Source: Aliivibrio fischeri (GTDB lineage Bacteria > Pseudomonadota > Gammaproteobacteria > Enterobacterales > Vibrionaceae). Taken from it: a DNA stretch of 64,000 nt. Location: positions 1,117,724-1,181,723 of the forward strand of contig NZ_WOBR01000004.1 in the NCBI RefSeq assembly GCF_009727955.1, read 5' to 3'. Under the pieces are notes generated by a model that saw only the letters and a list, made by a program, of their open reading frames with translations, made no database searches and was not told where the DNA came from. Below are positions 1-13,014 of the stretch, piece by piece; position 1 is the first letter of the stretch, and each line of letters opens with the position of its first letter. The position numbers and the translations under genes are program-made.

Positions 1-2
1 GG

Positions 3-437
3 AGTACTGGTGATAAGTCTGCATTAAGAGAGTTTTTACAACTTGAAGGTTCTCGCTCTCTTGAAACAGCAGAGCTTCAATATGCACTTGCTACCTTTTA
101 TGCATTACGCAATGGAAATAAAACCATCACGTTATTGAATCATTCATTAGAACTATTAACTAAAGATGATTATAAAAATGATTTTCATACAACCATTATT
201 AAGTCACTAGCGAGTATTAATCATAAAGAGCAAAACACAGAACACGCTTATATTTGGGCTTTAGTAGGGAAAGAATTTGATCTACAAGTTTCTTCTCAAC
301 AACAACTTGACCTTTTGTATCCGTTCTCAGATGCAGAAAAACAAAAACTACAACAAACAAGTGAAGTAATAGTCAAAAGCATTAAAGAACAAAAATTCTC
401 AGCGCAGCTACTTCCAAAAGTAACTGAAAAAAATTAA
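3..437 (+). CDS. C-terminal part of an unidentified protein, possibly DUF2989-type lipoprotein (5' end outside window)
   Basis: The reading frame is open from base 3 with no stop, so the gene starts upstream and only its last 144 codons are seen. The TTG at 135 is internal, not a start. The visible part is helical and hydrophilic, with a TPR-like run of Leu/Ala (LETAELQYALATFYALRN). Its position next to msrB and gapA is where vibrios often carry a DUF2989 putative lipoprotein, but I infer this from memory of the neighbourhood and cannot confirm it. It ends just before a bidirectional terminator shared with msrB. Confidence 0.6.
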   Translation, partial: STGDKSALREFLQLEGSRSLETAELQYALATFYALRNGNKTITLLNHSLELLTKDDYKNDFHTTIIKSLASINHKEQNTEHAYIWALVGKEFDLQVSSQQQLDLLYPFSDAEKQKLQQTSEVIVKSIKEQKFSAQLLPKVTEKN

Positions 438-457
438 TTCGCTGATATTAACAAAAT

Positions 458-487
458 AAAAGAGGAGCACATTAGGCTCCTTTTTTA
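458..487. terminator. Bidirectional rho-independent terminator
   Basis: AGGAGC (463-468) pairs with GCTCCT (476-481). It has an A-run on the left and a T-run on the right, and lies between the convergent partial gene and msrB. Confidence 0.75.
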
Positions 488-499
488 TTTTATATGGAT

Positions 500-907
500 T
501 TACTTATCTTGCGAAAAATTTAAAGAAACCGAATTGACACAATATCTTTCGTTGGTTGTTTTAGGGCCATCATCAAAAACATGCCCTAAATGACTGTCAC
601 AATGACGACAACGGATTTCTATTCTTTTCATCCCGTGGCTGTTATCTTCAATATATCTTATGACTTGCTCGTTCACTGGAGCATCAAAGCTTGGCCATCC
701 ACAACCTGAGTCATATTTATTATCAGATACAAATAAAATGGTTTGGCAACAAGTACAGGCGTAATAACCTTTTTCTTTATTATGTAACAACGTTCCTGAG
801 AAAGGCGCTTCAGTTCCTTGTTTTCTACAAATATCAAACTCTTCATTTGTAAGCTTTTTTCGCCACTCTTCATCGGTGTATTCTAAAAATGTTTTTGGTG
901 TATCCAT
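500..907 (-). CDS. msrB: Peptide-methionine (R)-S-oxide reductase MsrB
   Basis: It reduces the R-epimer of methionine sulfoxide in oxidised proteins, using thioredoxin, in the cytoplasm. The 135 residues are the usual length for a single-domain MsrB. Visible hallmarks are the GCGWPSF motif (68-74), the catalytic Cys123 in RYCVNS, and the structural zinc pairs Cys51/Cys54 and Cys100/Cys103. The [10 protein letters not shown] loop is also typical. It is divergent from gapA across 337 bp. trxB and trxC, which can supply reducing power, lie in the same window. Confidence 0.95.
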   Translation of the reverse strand: MDTPKTFLEYTDEEWRKKLTNEEFDICRKQGTEAPFSGTLLHNKEKGYYACTCCQTILFVSDNKYDSGCGWPSFDAPVNEQVIRYIEDNSHGMKRIEIRCRHCDSHLGHVFDDGPKTTNERYCVNSVSLNFSQDK

Positions 908-2240
<1,333 letters not shown>

Positions 2241-2300
2241 GCATTAGTTTAGACTTTCTTTGAAAGCTAACTTAAAAGGTTTTACTATCTTTTAAGAATG

Positions 2301-2327
2301 AAAGGCGACTTAATTGTCGCCTTTTTT
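2301..2327 (+). terminator. gapA rho-independent terminator
   Basis: AAGGCGAC (2302-2309) pairs with GTCGCCTT (2316-2323), followed by a T-run. Confidence 0.85.
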
Positions 2328-2433
2328 ATACCCGAAATTCAGTATTTATCCTTTTTCTATTCAATCTAAAGAAGCAATTTCTCTGAATATGACATAGAAA
2401 AAGAATGCATATTTATTATTTTAGGAGTTACCT

Positions 2434-3309
2434 ATGAATCTTACTCAGCTTCCAATTATCAGTGTATTATCTGATAACGTCACTGTTGCTCAATTAGATG
2501 ATGTAAAAGTGATTCGTGTTATTCATGACAAAGCCAATGCAGCCATTTCTCTTCATGGTGGCCATGTTTTATCTTTTACGCCAAAAGGACAAGACGATCT
2601 TATTTGGATGAGTAAAGAAGCCATCTTTAACCCTGAAAAAGCAATTCGTGGCGGGGTTCCTGTATGTTGGCCATGGTTTGGTCGTATCGCCGATCCTGCT
2701 CACGGCTTTGCTCGTAATAATGAATGGACACTTATTGAACATCGTGAAAATGATAATGGCGTTATTGTCGTTCTAGGATTAGAAGCATCTGATGCAACCA
2801 AAGCGATTTGGCCTTTTGAATTTGAAGCACGCTTAACCGTTGAAATTGGTGATGAATTACGTATTACGCTTGATGCAAAAAATACGGATAACAAGGTATG
2901 GAATTGTTCTGGTGCTTTACACACTTATCTTAACGTTGCTGATATTGCATCAACAACAATTACGGGTATGGGCCCAACGTATATTGATGGGCTTCATAAT
3001 GCCAAACTGTGTACTGGCGAAGAAACACTATCAATAAATGCTGCCGTTGACCGTGTATATACTCAACCAGAAAATACCGTGTCTGTTTCAGATTCTCAGC
3101 GTACATTAACGGTCACAAATTCAGGTCATAATGCTGCTGTTATTTGGAACCCTTGGATTGAAGGCGCTGAATCGATGGCCGACATGAATAATGATGGTTA
3201 CAAAACCATGGTGTGTGTTGAGTCCACTTACCACGCAACAAGTTTAGATGAAGCGCAAACCGTTGAACCAGGTAATGCATTTACGCTAACCACAACGATT
3301 AAAGCGTAA
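2434..3309 (+). CDS. yeaD: D-hexose-6-phosphate mutarotase, YeaD family
   Basis: It belongs to the aldose-1-epimerase fold, with the YeaD-type signature RGGVPVCWPWFGR followed by HGFAR (about residues 72-92), which distinguishes it from galactose mutarotases. It is expected to interconvert the alpha and beta anomers of glucose-6-phosphate and related sugar phosphates in the cytosol. The 291 residues are a normal length. An AGGAG Shine-Dalgarno lies 8 bases before the ATG. It is probably transcribed separately from gapA, because a strong terminator lies between them. Placement beside gapA supports a glycolytic support role. Confidence 0.88.
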   Translation: MNLTQLPIISVLSDNVTVAQLDDVKVIRVIHDKANAAISLHGGHVLSFTPKGQDDLIWMSKEAIFNPEKAIRGGVPVCWPWFGRIADPAHGFARNNEWTLIEHRENDNGVIVVLGLEASDATKAIWPFEFEARLTVEIGDELRITLDAKNTDNKVWNCSGALHTYLNVADIASTTITGMGPTYIDGLHNAKLCTGEETLSINAAVDRVYTQPENTVSVSDSQRTLTVTNSGHNAAVIWNPWIEGAESMADMNNDGYKTMVCVESTYHATSLDEAQTVEPGNAFTLTTTIKA

Positions 3310-3344
3310 GATCAAGATAACCTATTTCGATATTTACCTAAATA

Positions 3345-3376
3345 AAAACGGAAGCCACTGAGACTTCCGTTTTTTT
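3345..3376. terminator. Bidirectional terminator between yeaD and gsk
   Basis: AAAACGGAAG (3345-3354) pairs with CTTCCGTTTT (3364-3373) and is followed by a T-run. The A-run on the other side serves the convergent gsk. Confidence 0.85.
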
Positions 3377-3404
3377 ATATTGTTTGGAAAATAAAGATTA
3401 TCTC

Positions 3405-4709
3405 TTATCTTTCCCAGTATGCTTCTTCTAAGCTGTCTTCACGCTCTGGTAAACCACGAGATAAACGTGGAGAGTGCTGAGCTAATACTTCAAAGCTTAC
3501 ACGATTTGAGTATTTACATACTTGTGAGAAAGAAGAATACGTCAAGAAAGAGTGCTGATGCTTGCTTGAGTTTGGCACGTTATTACGGTGGTAATGGTTT
3601 GCAGCCATATCATGTAATAAAGCAGATAATGCACCATCACCAGCACCATTAGTGTTCTTAATTTTTTCAGGACCACCCATGTATGGTGAAATGTGTGAAA
3701 ATACCTTAATAGGGTTTTCACAGCTGTCTTTCACCGCTGGACGGCTAAATTCAAACTGGTTAAATTCAGCAATAGTACCAGGAAGTAATGGCAGTGACGT
3801 TTCACGCTTTGCAGAATCTTCAGTGTAACCTGCCATATAAAGACCTACAGGGCCTGCAGTACAAAGAACTAGGTCTACCCACTCAAGAGCCTTGTTTGCA
3901 GCTTCTAGAGGGTCTGCTGCACCAGTAAGCGCTTCACCTTCTTCTTCGTTCATTGCAACAACCGTTACATGATCATTTAAGAAATCACGCCAGTATTGTG
4001 GATCATCTTGAACCACAAACTTAGTACCCATAGTTAATACAACAGGCACATCATATTTCTTCGCATACTCAATCGCTTTCATTGTTGCTTCAGGCATTGG
4101 ATCACCTTCTTTACAACGAACAAGATATGCTGTTAAAACTAGGGCTGATGCATTTTTGAAAATCTTCTCAGGAATGCTCTCTGCACGAAGTTGGTTCATG
4201 TCACCTTCGCTAATTGCAAACGTACGCTCACCATCTTCACTAATCAGTGCAAAACAGCGACCAATCGCACCCGGTACAGGTTGAAGGTAGTTTAAATCCA
4301 TTCGGCTAGATGTGTTACATAAATAACGGTATGAATAACTGCCTATGTGAATATCTTCACTCATAACCCCTAATAATGTTGATTTATCATCAGCAAGAAC
4401 AGAGTAGTTATGAAGCGTATTACCAATCGTACCACCAGCAAATTCATTGCTGATCATATTATTGTCTTTTAATTCATTATAAAGCATTTCAGCTTTATCG
4501 TTATCGATAACCAGTGAGTGTCCTTTACTCAAGCCATATTTTTCAATAAAAGCATCATCCACTTTCGCTTCAATATCCACTAGCGTTTGGTCGATACCAA
4601 TAATATGGGTACGAGACATTTTCTTAGCTTCTTGAGCTTGGCTAACTAATGGATCACGTGCGTGAACAGGAAAATAATGCTTAGATTTACGCTGACCTGG
4701 AAATTTCAT
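3405..4709 (-). CDS. gsk: Inosine-guanosine kinase
   Basis: It phosphorylates inosine and guanosine to IMP and GMP in purine salvage. The protein is a PfkB-family (ribokinase-fold) kinase. The ATP/anion-hole motif NTNGAGDGA, with the catalytic Asp, is near the C terminus. I start it at the ATG at 4709, giving MKFPGQRKSKHYFP. This matches the E. coli Gsk N terminus and its 434-residue length. The frame extends five codons upstream to a TTG with no better ribosome-binding site. The C-terminal PEREDSLEEAYWER also closely matches E. coli. It is divergent from the DUF440 gene. Confidence 0.95.
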   Translation of the reverse strand: MKFPGQRKSKHYFPVHARDPLVSQAQEAKKMSRTHIIGIDQTLVDIEAKVDDAFIEKYGLSKGHSLVIDNDKAEMLYNELKDNNMISNEFAGGTIGNTLHNYSVLADDKSTLLGVMSEDIHIGSYSYRYLCNTSSRMDLNYLQPVPGAIGRCFALISEDGERTFAISEGDMNQLRAESIPEKIFKNASALVLTAYLVRCKEGDPMPEATMKAIEYAKKYDVPVVLTMGTKFVVQDDPQYWRDFLNDHVTVVAMNEEEGEALTGAADPLEAANKALEWVDLVLCTAGPVGLYMAGYTEDSAKRETSLPLLPGTIAEFNQFEFSRPAVKDSCENPIKVFSHISPYMGGPEKIKNTNGAGDGALSALLHDMAANHYHRNNVPNSSKHQHSFLTYSSFSQVCKYSNRVSFEVLAQHSPRLSRGLPEREDSLEEAYWER

Positions 4710-4891
4710 AAAATAATCATTCAACTGGCTAATGGAAGAACTGCGAAGTTTAGCCGCTCAATAACTCTGCCGCAACTACTGATATACACCACCACCAATA
4801 GCAAACGTTTGCTCTTTCTATTTGTTTATACATCTAGCCTTAGGAAGCGATTTCGTGGTAATTTAAAGCGTATTTTTTAAGAGTAATAACC

Positions 4892-5215
4892 ATGACTACT
4901 GAACTAATTAGCTACGACGACGTAATTGAAGTCGCTTACGATATCTTCCTAGAAATGGCTCAAGACAATCTTGAACCTGCAGATGTTGCTTTATTCACTT
5001 TGCAATTTGATGATCGTGGCGCAGCTGAGGTTGTTGATACCCGTGATGATTGGGCTGAACACGTTGGATTTGAAGTAGATAAAGAAACATACGCTGAAGT
5101 ATTAATCGGCTTAGTAAATGAAGAATCTGATGCATTAGATGATGTTTTTGCTCGCATGCTAGTTAGCCGTGATCCTGAGCATAAATTCTGTCACATGCTA
5201 TGGAAACGTGATTAA
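4892..5215 (+). CDS. yciU: DUF440 / YciU-HI1450 family acidic protein, putative double-stranded DNA mimic
   Basis: The 107 residues are very acidic and align by eye with E. coli YciU and H. influenzae HI1450: AYDIFLEMAQDNLEPADV near the N terminus and DDVFARMLVSRDPEHKFCHMLWKRD at the end. The structure of HI1450 led to the proposal that the family mimics DNA through its surface charge and may bind HU-like proteins. That function is family knowledge, not visible here. It has its own terminator and is divergent from gsk. Confidence 0.9.
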   Translation: MTTELISYDDVIEVAYDIFLEMAQDNLEPADVALFTLQFDDRGAAEVVDTRDDWAEHVGFEVDKETYAEVLIGLVNEESDALDDVFARMLVSRDPEHKFCHMLWKRD

Positions 5216-5237
5216 GTTAATCCCCTACCATATTAAT

Positions 5238-5266
5238 AAAAAGGAGCATTCATTTGCTCCTTTTTT
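5238..5266 (+). terminator. Terminator after the DUF440 gene
   Basis: AAAAAGGAGCA (5238-5248) pairs with TGCTCCTTTTT (5255-5265). Confidence 0.85.
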
Positions 5267-5387
5267 ATTCCTGTATTTATTGAATCTACCTCTTTGCATC
5301 CCCATTATTCCTTTATGCTCACAAACTGTTTAAACCAATATCCCAATGGTAATTGGTATTAACACAGAATAACGATAAAGGAATACC

Positions 5388-5822
5388 ATGTCACAATTTC
5401 AAACTCGATGCCCATCTTGTCATGGGTTAAACCGTCTTCCTACTGAACGAGTCAACGATGGTGCAACTTGTGGTCGCTGTAAGGAATCATTATTAGATGG
5501 TAAACCAGTAGAAGGCACAATGGATAACCTAGCCGTTTTACTTAACAGTGAGAAAGCCGTTGTTATTGATTTCTGGGCTCCTTGGTGTAACCCATGCGTT
5601 GGCTTCTCTCCTGTTTTTGAAGATGTTGCAGCAGAGCGTAATGGCCAAGTTCGTTGTATTAAAGTCAACACAGAAGCACAGCAACAAATTGCAGCGCAAT
5701 ATCAGATCCGTTCAATACCAACGATCATGGTATTTAAAAACGGTAAGCGTGTAGACATGATTAATGGTGCATTACCAAAAGGCCAATTTGATCAATGGTT
5801 AAACCAAGCCTTACTTAAATAA
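5388..5822 (+). CDS. trxC: Thioredoxin 2 with zinc-binding N-terminal domain
   Basis: The 144 residues start with a zinc-ribbon-like segment (Cys8/Cys11 and Cys28/Cys31) followed by a thioredoxin fold, the architecture of TrxC. The redox motif is WCNPC (Cys67/Cys70), where the family norm is WCGPC. The Gly-to-Asn change between the cysteines is supported by the codons TGG TGT AAC CCA TGC. The cis-Pro loop IRSIPTIMVFKNGK is intact, so the protein is probably active but may have a shifted redox potential. The gene is monocistronic, ending at a strong terminator shared with the convergent serS. A small inverted repeat (AACCAATA...ATTGGTATT, about 5334-5360) lies in its upstream region. Confidence 0.93.
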   Translation: MSQFQTRCPSCHGLNRLPTERVNDGATCGRCKESLLDGKPVEGTMDNLAVLLNSEKAVVIDFWAPWCNPCVGFSPVFEDVAAERNGQVRCIKVNTEAQQQIAAQYQIRSIPTIMVFKNGKRVDMINGALPKGQFDQWLNQALLK

Positions 5823-5851
5823 CCAAGAAAGTATAAATTGTTCAATAAAAC

Positions 5852-5889
5852 AAAAAGCCCCTTTATGACTTTGCATAAAGGGGCTTTTT
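5852..5889. terminator. Strong bidirectional terminator between trxC and serS
   Basis: A 16-bp perfect stem, AAAAAGCCCCTTTATG (5852-5867) with its complement at 5874-5889, and a six-base loop. Confidence 0.9.
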
Positions 5890-5921
5890 ATTATTTACCA
5901 TTTATTATCTATTAATATAGA

Positions 5922-7244
<1,323 letters not shown>

Positions 7245-7350
7245 TTATAGTAATGGTGTGTTCAAAATAAAAAGAACTCACTTAATAATAAAATCCTGTG
7301 CAATTTTCATTTCCAAATTGCGATTCGAATAAGATACCGAAAATGCCCTT

Positions 7351-8697
7351 TTATTGGTAGCGTTTTAACGGACTGTTTTGATCTAATTGGGCTAAATATT
7401 CTAGCTTTTCACTAATTTTGGTTTCTAAACCACGTTTTGTAGGAAAATAATACTTACGATCACGCATTTCAGGTGGAAAATAGTTCTCACCTGCCGCATA
7501 AGCATTTGGCTCATCATGAGCATAACGATAATCTGACCCATACCCCATGTCTTTCATTAATGAGGTCGGTGCATTACGAAGATGATTAGGCACTTCATAA
7601 TCTGGTGAATTTATCGCATCCATTTGTGCTTGTTTCCATGCCGTATAAACCGCATTACTTTTTGGAGCACACGCTAAATACACAACAGCTTGAGCAATGG
7701 CTCGTTCACCTTCAGCAGGACCAATACGAGTAAAACAATCCCATGCATTCATTGCTACTTCCATCGCTCTAGGATCAGCGTTACCGATATCTTCTGAAGC
7801 AATAGCAAGTAGGCGACGAGCTACATACAGTGGATCACCACCCGCTGCAATAATTCGAGCGGTCCAGTAAAGAGCCGCATCAGGATTTGAACCGCGAATG
7901 GACTTATGAACCGCCGATATTAAGTCATACCACATATCACCTTTATTATCGAAACGTGCAACTTTCTCACCAGCAACTTCCGCTAATAATGGTAAATCAA
8001 CGACTTTTTTACCTTGTGCGTTTTCTTCTGCCATATCATGCAAAAGCTCTAAATAGTTTAGAGACATACGAGCATCGCCTGATACTAAATCAGCTAGCTG
8101 CAATTTCACATCATCAGGTAATACAAAATGTTCATCATTCAAACCACGCTCTTTATCTAGTAAAGCTTGGTCAATGACTTGAACAATATCTTCTTTTTCT
8201 AATGATTTTAATTTGTATACACGTGCACGAGATAACAAGGCGTTATTCAGTTCAAAAGACGGGTTTTCTGTTGTTGCGCCAATAAAGGTAATCGTGCCGT
8301 CTTCAATATGCGGTAAGAATGCATCTTGTTGGCTTTTGTTAAAGCGATGCACCTCATCCACAAACATAATGGTTCTTCGACCCGTAATTTGATTTTCTTT
8401 GGCCTTTTCAATTGCCGCTCGAATATCTTTAACGCCAGAGGTTACCGCTGAAACTCGTTCAACTTCTGCATTCGCATAATTAGCCGCGACTTCCGCTAAT
8501 GTAGTTTTGCCTGTTCCCGGAGGTCCCCACAAAATCATTGAGTGGATTTGACCCGCTTCTAATGCTCGACGCAGTGGTTTACCTACACCTAGCAAGTGTT
8601 GTTGACCAATATATTGCTCAATATTTTGCGGACGCATTCTAGCAGCAAGGGGACGATAATCGTCCCCTGCTGAAAAATCTAAACTGAAATTACTCAC
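7351..8697 (-). CDS. rarA: Replication-associated recombination protein RarA (MgsA-type AAA+ ATPase)
   Basis: It is a clamp-loader-like AAA+ ATPase that acts at stalled replication forks together with SSB and RecA. Walker [10 protein letters not shown] (about residue 58) and Walker B FVDEVHRF are clear, as is the arginine-finger/sensor region SRARVYKL. The C-terminal tetramerisation segment includes [12 protein letters not shown]. The 448 residues match E. coli RarA. It lies 33 bp after lolA and is probably co-transcribed with ftsK-lolA. Confidence 0.95.
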   Translation of the reverse strand: MSNFSLDFSAGDDYRPLAARMRPQNIEQYIGQQHLLGVGKPLRRALEAGQIHSMILWGPPGTGKTTLAEVAANYANAEVERVSAVTSGVKDIRAAIEKAKENQITGRRTIMFVDEVHRFNKSQQDAFLPHIEDGTITFIGATTENPSFELNNALLSRARVYKLKSLEKEDIVQVIDQALLDKERGLNDEHFVLPDDVKLQLADLVSGDARMSLNYLELLHDMAEENAQGKKVVDLPLLAEVAGEKVARFDNKGDMWYDLISAVHKSIRGSNPDAALYWTARIIAAGGDPLYVARRLLAIASEDIGNADPRAMEVAMNAWDCFTRIGPAEGERAIAQAVVYLACAPKSNAVYTAWKQAQMDAINSPDYEVPNHLRNAPTSLMKDMGYGSDYRYAHDEPNAYAAGENYFPPEMRDRKYYFPTKRGLETKISEKLEYLAQLDQNSPLKRYQ

Positions 8698-8730
8698 GTT
8701 TATCCTTTTAGTTTCTTAGATGCACGCTTA

Positions 8731-9327
8731 TTAACGTTGATCGTCAATATCTACACCATCAGGAATCGCAAATGTAAAATTATCTTTAGCAGGCTTCTTT
8801 GCTTCAAACTTTGTGAAATCAAAATCACTACGTTGACCATCTTGCTCAACAACTGAGAAACCCGTTACTTTGCCGTTTTCTTGAATGCGAACAATAAATT
8901 CACTTTTTACGGCAGAATCTGCTTTTGGCGAAACCGTAAACGCATCACCATTTTGGCTTACTGAGTAATTGTCCCAATCCGAAGCTTTATTACGAGTTAA
9001 TAATACGAACGGTGTTTGAGTTGTTGCTTTCTCTAACCCCATTAATGTTACTTGCTCAACAAAGGGATTGTAATACCACAAAGTTTTACCATCGGTGACT
9101 AATAGGTTCTCATCAGGCGTTTGTGTATGCCAACGAAACAAGTTAGGACGCAATATTTTCACATCGCCCTCACCTTGCATTAATACGTCACCTTCTGGGC
9201 TTAATACTTTTTGTGTGAAACCAGCTTCAAAGCCTGCATTCTGATTCAATCGTTCTGTTAGTTCACTTTGAGGTGATGCCAATACCGTCGAACTTAATAA
9301 ACAGAGAGAAAATAAAAACTTCTTCAT
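8731..9327 (-). CDS. lolA: Outer-membrane lipoprotein carrier protein LolA
   Basis: It is the periplasmic chaperone that moves lipoproteins from the LolCDE complex to LolB at the outer membrane. The signal peptide MKKFLFSLCLLSSTVLAS ends near residue 18, followed by an unclosed beta barrel. The conserved FRWHTQTPDENLLVTDGKTLWYYNPFVEQV block includes the functionally important Arg. The 198 residues are normal. It lies 27 bp after ftsK and 33 bp before rarA, in a conserved operon. Confidence 0.95.
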   Translation of the reverse strand: MKKFLFSLCLLSSTVLASPQSELTERLNQNAGFEAGFTQKVLSPEGDVLMQGEGDVKILRPNLFRWHTQTPDENLLVTDGKTLWYYNPFVEQVTLMGLEKATTQTPFVLLTRNKASDWDNYSVSQNGDAFTVSPKADSAVKSEFIVRIQENGKVTGFSVVEQDGQRSDFDFTKFEAKKPAKDNFTFAIPDGVDIDDQR

Positions 9328-9354
9328 TACACTTTCACTTCTTAAAAATTAGGA

Positions 9355-12300
9355 TTAATCATGCATACCTACAGGAGGCGGTGCAATTACTTCACGGTTA
9401 CCATTATGACCCGGAGTACTAACAATGCCATGCGCTTCTAATTGTTCAACAATACGAGCGGCTCGGTTATAACCGATTCTAAATTGACGCTGAACACCCG
9501 ACACTGAACCACGACGTGATGTTGTTACAAACTCAACCACCTGATCAAACAGCTGATCTAGCTCTTCTTCACCTTCAGGTTTTTCTCCTGGAAGTAATGC
9601 TTCAGCACCTTGATCGCTCTTAGTGATCGCATCAATATAATTTGGACGACCACGCGCTTTCCAATCATTCACTACCGCATGTACGTCATCATCTGATGCA
9701 AAAGCACCATGAACACGTACCGTGTGGTTAGACCCAGGCGCTAAGTAGAGCATATCACCCATACCTAATAGAGATTCTGCACCACCTTGGTCAAGAATGG
9801 TTCTTGAGTCAGTTTTAGTTGATACGGTAAACGCCACACGTGTTGGGATGTTTGCTTTAATCAAACCCGTAATAACATCAACAGATGGACGTTGTGTTGC
9901 AAGAATTAAGTGGATACCTGCTGCACGTGCTTTTTGAGCTAATCGAGCAATCAACTCTTCCACTTTCTTACCAACAACCATCATTAAGTCAGCAAATTCA
10001 TCAACGATAACAACGATAGATGGCAGCTTCTCAAGTAATGGTGGCATTTCATCCATGCTGTCACCCGGTTTCCATAATGGATCATGGATTGGGTGTCCCG
10101 CTTCTGCTGCCATTTTTAATTTATCGTTAAAGCCTTTTAGATTTCGAACACCTAATGCAGACATTAACTTATAACGACGTTCCATTTCACCAACACACCA
10201 ACGCAGAGCATTACCTGCATCTTTCATGTCAGTTACCACTTCCGTCAATAAGTGTGGGATTCCTTCATAGATAGAAAGTTCCAACATTTTTGGATCGATC
10301 ATAATGAAACGTACATCTTCTGGTGTCGCTTTATAAAGCACACTCAAGATCATTACGTTTACACCAACTGATTTACCTGAACCTGTTGTACCTGCAACTA
10401 ATACGTGAGGCATTTTTGCAAGATCAGCAATCACCGCTTCACCCGCAATATCTTGTCCCATTACAACCGTCGTTGGAGACTTAGCTTCAATAAACTTCTG
10501 GCTACCAACAACGTCAGAGAAGAAAACGGTTTGTCGATTAAAGTTAGGTAATTCAAGACCTACATAAGGTTTACCCGGAATAACTTCAACCACACGCACT
10601 GCCATTGCTGATAAAGAACGAGCTAAGTCCATCGCTAGACCTGAAATACGGCTAACCTTAACACCCGGAGCTAAATCTAATTCAAATCGAGTAATTACAG
10701 GCCCTGGGAAAATATCCACCACTCGTGCTTTAATTTTGTAATCCGCTAATTTAGCTTCAACCAAACGTGCGGTATGCTCTAGCGATTCACGAGACTCTAG
10801 CTCCTCACGAGTATCCGGTGAGAAAAGCAAATCCAACGTAGGCATTGGTGATGTTGGCTTTGGTAAATTCGGCTCAGATTGCACTAAGAACGGATTTTGT
10901 AACGCTGCTTGAGTTGCCTTTTCTTTTGCAACCAACGCTTGGAACGCAGCTACATCAGCATCAGAATGCGTTGGCGTTTCATCTTCAAGTACTTCTTCAA
11001 AAACAGGTTCGGTAACAGGAGTAGCATTAACCTCTGGAATGTCGGCCGCATAAGGTTGAGATTGAACAAAGTTTGGTTCATCTTCAACATCATCAGTATC
11101 CACTGCGCTGAATGTTGGTAACACAGGCTCTTCTTCACTTTCTGATGCTTCTTGAGCTGAGAAATGAGCTTGAGTACTTAAAGTATTCTCTTCTTCGACA
11201 TGCTCACTTACCGAATCGACGTTAACAGAATCAAATTGAGCCGCATTATTCTCGTCATAAGATGCATGAGAAATAACATCACTTTCTTTCATTTCTAATT
11301 CATCAGAAATCGGAGACGTTGCTAACTCTTCTTCTGCATAAACTGGATGTTCTTGCTCTGTGTTTTCTTCTGGTTCTTGTGTCGAACTAAACGAAGAATC
11401 AAAAGAGGTATCTTGCATATCAAACGTAGGAGAAGACACTTCTGGAATATCAATGGAATCGCCAGCAAAAGAGTCACTACTCATCGCTGTTGTAGTAACC
11501 GCAGCAGCGGCTGCATTCTGTGTAAAGGCCGTTTCAGCATCAACCTGGCTTAATAATGGATCTTGCTCCAAGGCTTCATGGTCAAGCTCTGCAATCGTCG
11601 CATTACTGCGCATAGATAAATTTAAACCATCTTCTAATAGTTCTGGTTCTTGATTTACCGCCATTGTTTCAGCGTTACTTTCTACGCCTTGAGCAACTTC
11701 AGCAATCTCATGAGAATTAAACTCTGGTGCTATTGTTGAATCAGCCACATTTGGCTCTTCAATATGTGTATTTGTTGTAAATAATGGATCTTCATTATGC
11801 AGAGAGTGATCGGACTCTTGAGCAAACACATCAACTGACGATGTTGAAAATAGTGGATCATCATCTGCTGAATAAAAATCATCAGCCGCTTTAGCTGTAG
11901 AAACAGATGCCGCAGCTATACCCGCTCCTACCGCGCCAAAACTTGGTAGTTCACTTGCAGATATCTTAGGTGTCGCATATGGGTCAAGTGGTTCATCGTC
12001 TTCCACCGTAGTCATCGATGGCGCAGAAGCGAATGGCTCAGTCTTTTCTGATTTTGTTTCTACAATCGGCTGCTCATTTTCAACTTCGTAAGTTTCATCT
12101 TCTGTTTTACGAACTTTATTCACTAAAGCACGGGTTGCTTCTAAAACAAAACCGCCTAGGTTATCAACTATCGTTAACCAAGATACACCTGTGAATAAAG
12201 TTAAACCTGCACCCCATAAGAACATGAAGATAAGTGTTGAACCCAATACATTTAAAATCGGATTAGTGATACTGGTTAATACATCACCTACTACACCACC

Positions 12301-12792
12301 AGATGAGAAATACCAAAGATCATCAAAGTTGATATCAGCCAAAGCACAGCTTGTTAAGAACAAGATCAATAACCCTAAAATACGAGTTCCGATCATCATC
12401 AGATCTAATTCAGTTTCTTGCTCTTCTTCTCTTCTGCGGAAAACAATCCAAGTACAACCAAGTAAGATCACCGGCAATAAATAAGCTAAAGATCCAAAAG
12501 CAAAAAACAACGTATCCGCAATCCATGCACCAAATGAACCACCTGCATTTTCTACAGAGCCTGCCCATGCAGTTTGTGTCCATGATGGATCGGCTGGATT
12601 AAAACTGAATAATGAAATCGTAATGAATATTGTTGCGAGTAAACCTACGATAAAAAGCGCTTCTTGTAGGCGTTGGTTGCCATTTAGACGCTCTTTTTCA
12701 GGTTCAGCCACAGCCTCAACTTTTAATGTCGTAAGCTGTGTTTTTCTTTCTGCAATTTTTTCTTTAATCTTTGTAAACAAAATACTGTCCAT
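9355..12792 (-). CDS. ftsK: DNA translocase FtsK
   Basis: It is a septal DNA pump that clears chromosome termini and activates XerCD at dif. About four transmembrane segments occupy residues 40-215. A long acidic low-complexity linker follows (about 225-640, rich in Glu/Asp/Ser/Thr), then the RecA-like motor with Walker A GTTGSGKS near residue 800 and Walker [13 protein letters not shown]. The C-terminal gamma winged helix ([19 protein letters not shown]) reads KOPS. At 1145 residues the linker is somewhat shorter than in E. coli. The gene lies between lrp and lolA, as in E. coli. Confidence 0.97.
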   Translation of the reverse strand: MDSILFTKIKEKIAERKTQLTTLKVEAVAEPEKERLNGNQRLQEALFIVGLLATIFITISLFSFNPADPSWTQTAWAGSVENAGGSFGAWIADTLFFAFGSLAYLLPVILLGCTWIVFRRREEEQETELDLMMIGTRILGLLILFLTSCALADINFDDLWYFSSGGVVGDVLTSITNPILNVLGSTLIFMFLWGAGLTLFTGVSWLTIVDNLGGFVLEATRALVNKVRKTEDETYEVENEQPIVETKSEKTEPFASAPSMTTVEDDEPLDPYATPKISASELPSFGAVGAGIAAASVSTAKAADDFYSADDDPLFSTSSVDVFAQESDHSLHNEDPLFTTNTHIEEPNVADSTIAPEFNSHEIAEVAQGVESNAETMAVNQEPELLEDGLNLSMRSNATIAELDHEALEQDPLLSQVDAETAFTQNAAAAAVTTTAMSSDSFAGDSIDIPEVSSPTFDMQDTSFDSSFSSTQEPEENTEQEHPVYAEEELATSPISDELEMKESDVISHASYDENNAAQFDSVNVDSVSEHVEEENTLSTQAHFSAQEASESEEEPVLPTFSAVDTDDVEDEPNFVQSQPYAADIPEVNATPVTEPVFEEVLEDETPTHSDADVAAFQALVAKEKATQAALQNPFLVQSEPNLPKPTSPMPTLDLLFSPDTREELESRESLEHTARLVEAKLADYKIKARVVDIFPGPVITRFELDLAPGVKVSRISGLAMDLARSLSAMAVRVVEVIPGKPYVGLELPNFNRQTVFFSDVVGSQKFIEAKSPTTVVMGQDIAGEAVIADLAKMPHVLVAGTTGSGKSVGVNVMILSVLYKATPEDVRFIMIDPKMLELSIYEGIPHLLTEVVTDMKDAGNALRWCVGEMERRYKLMSALGVRNLKGFNDKLKMAAEAGHPIHDPLWKPGDSMDEMPPLLEKLPSIVVIVDEFADLMMVVGKKVEELIARLAQKARAAGIHLILATQRPSVDVITGLIKANIPTRVAFTVSTKTDSRTILDQGGAESLLGMGDMLYLAPGSNHTVRVHGAFASDDDVHAVVNDWKARGRPNYIDAITKSDQGAEALLPGEKPEGEEELDQLFDQVVEFVTTSRRGSVSGVQRQFRIGYNRAARIVEQLEAHGIVSTPGHNGNREVIAPPPVGMHD

Positions 12793-12883
12793 TGATACGA
12801 TACTTAGATTTAGTCATCCCTCTTTAAAATGCGAATTCGAGGAGAAGCAAGGATCACTGAATCTCTATAAAATAAAAACAAGT

Positions 12884-12904
12884 CGAGCGGCACTACGCCG
12901 CTCG
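12884..12904 (-). terminator. Hairpin downstream of lrp
   Basis: CGAGCGGC (12884-12891) pairs perfectly with GCCGCTCG (12897-12904). On the minus strand it is followed after a few bases by a T-rich tract, so it probably terminates lrp before ftsK. Confidence 0.55.
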
Positions 12905-13014
12905 TCATTACTTAATAGTAATTATAGGTAAATAATATACCTAAAATGCCATTAAGCTCTGCAAGTTTTTGTAAAAATAAAGAAAATATCTCGATATTTA
13001 CAATCTTGCTTCAA

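Noticed and set aside
135-437. A complete 100-residue gene starting at TTG 135
   Set aside because: The same frame is open back to base 3, so this is the end of a longer gene that starts outside the window.
11347-11653. ORFs antisense to ftsK
   Set aside because: They are shadows of the low-complexity linker of FtsK; no ribosome-binding sites or sensible protein composition.
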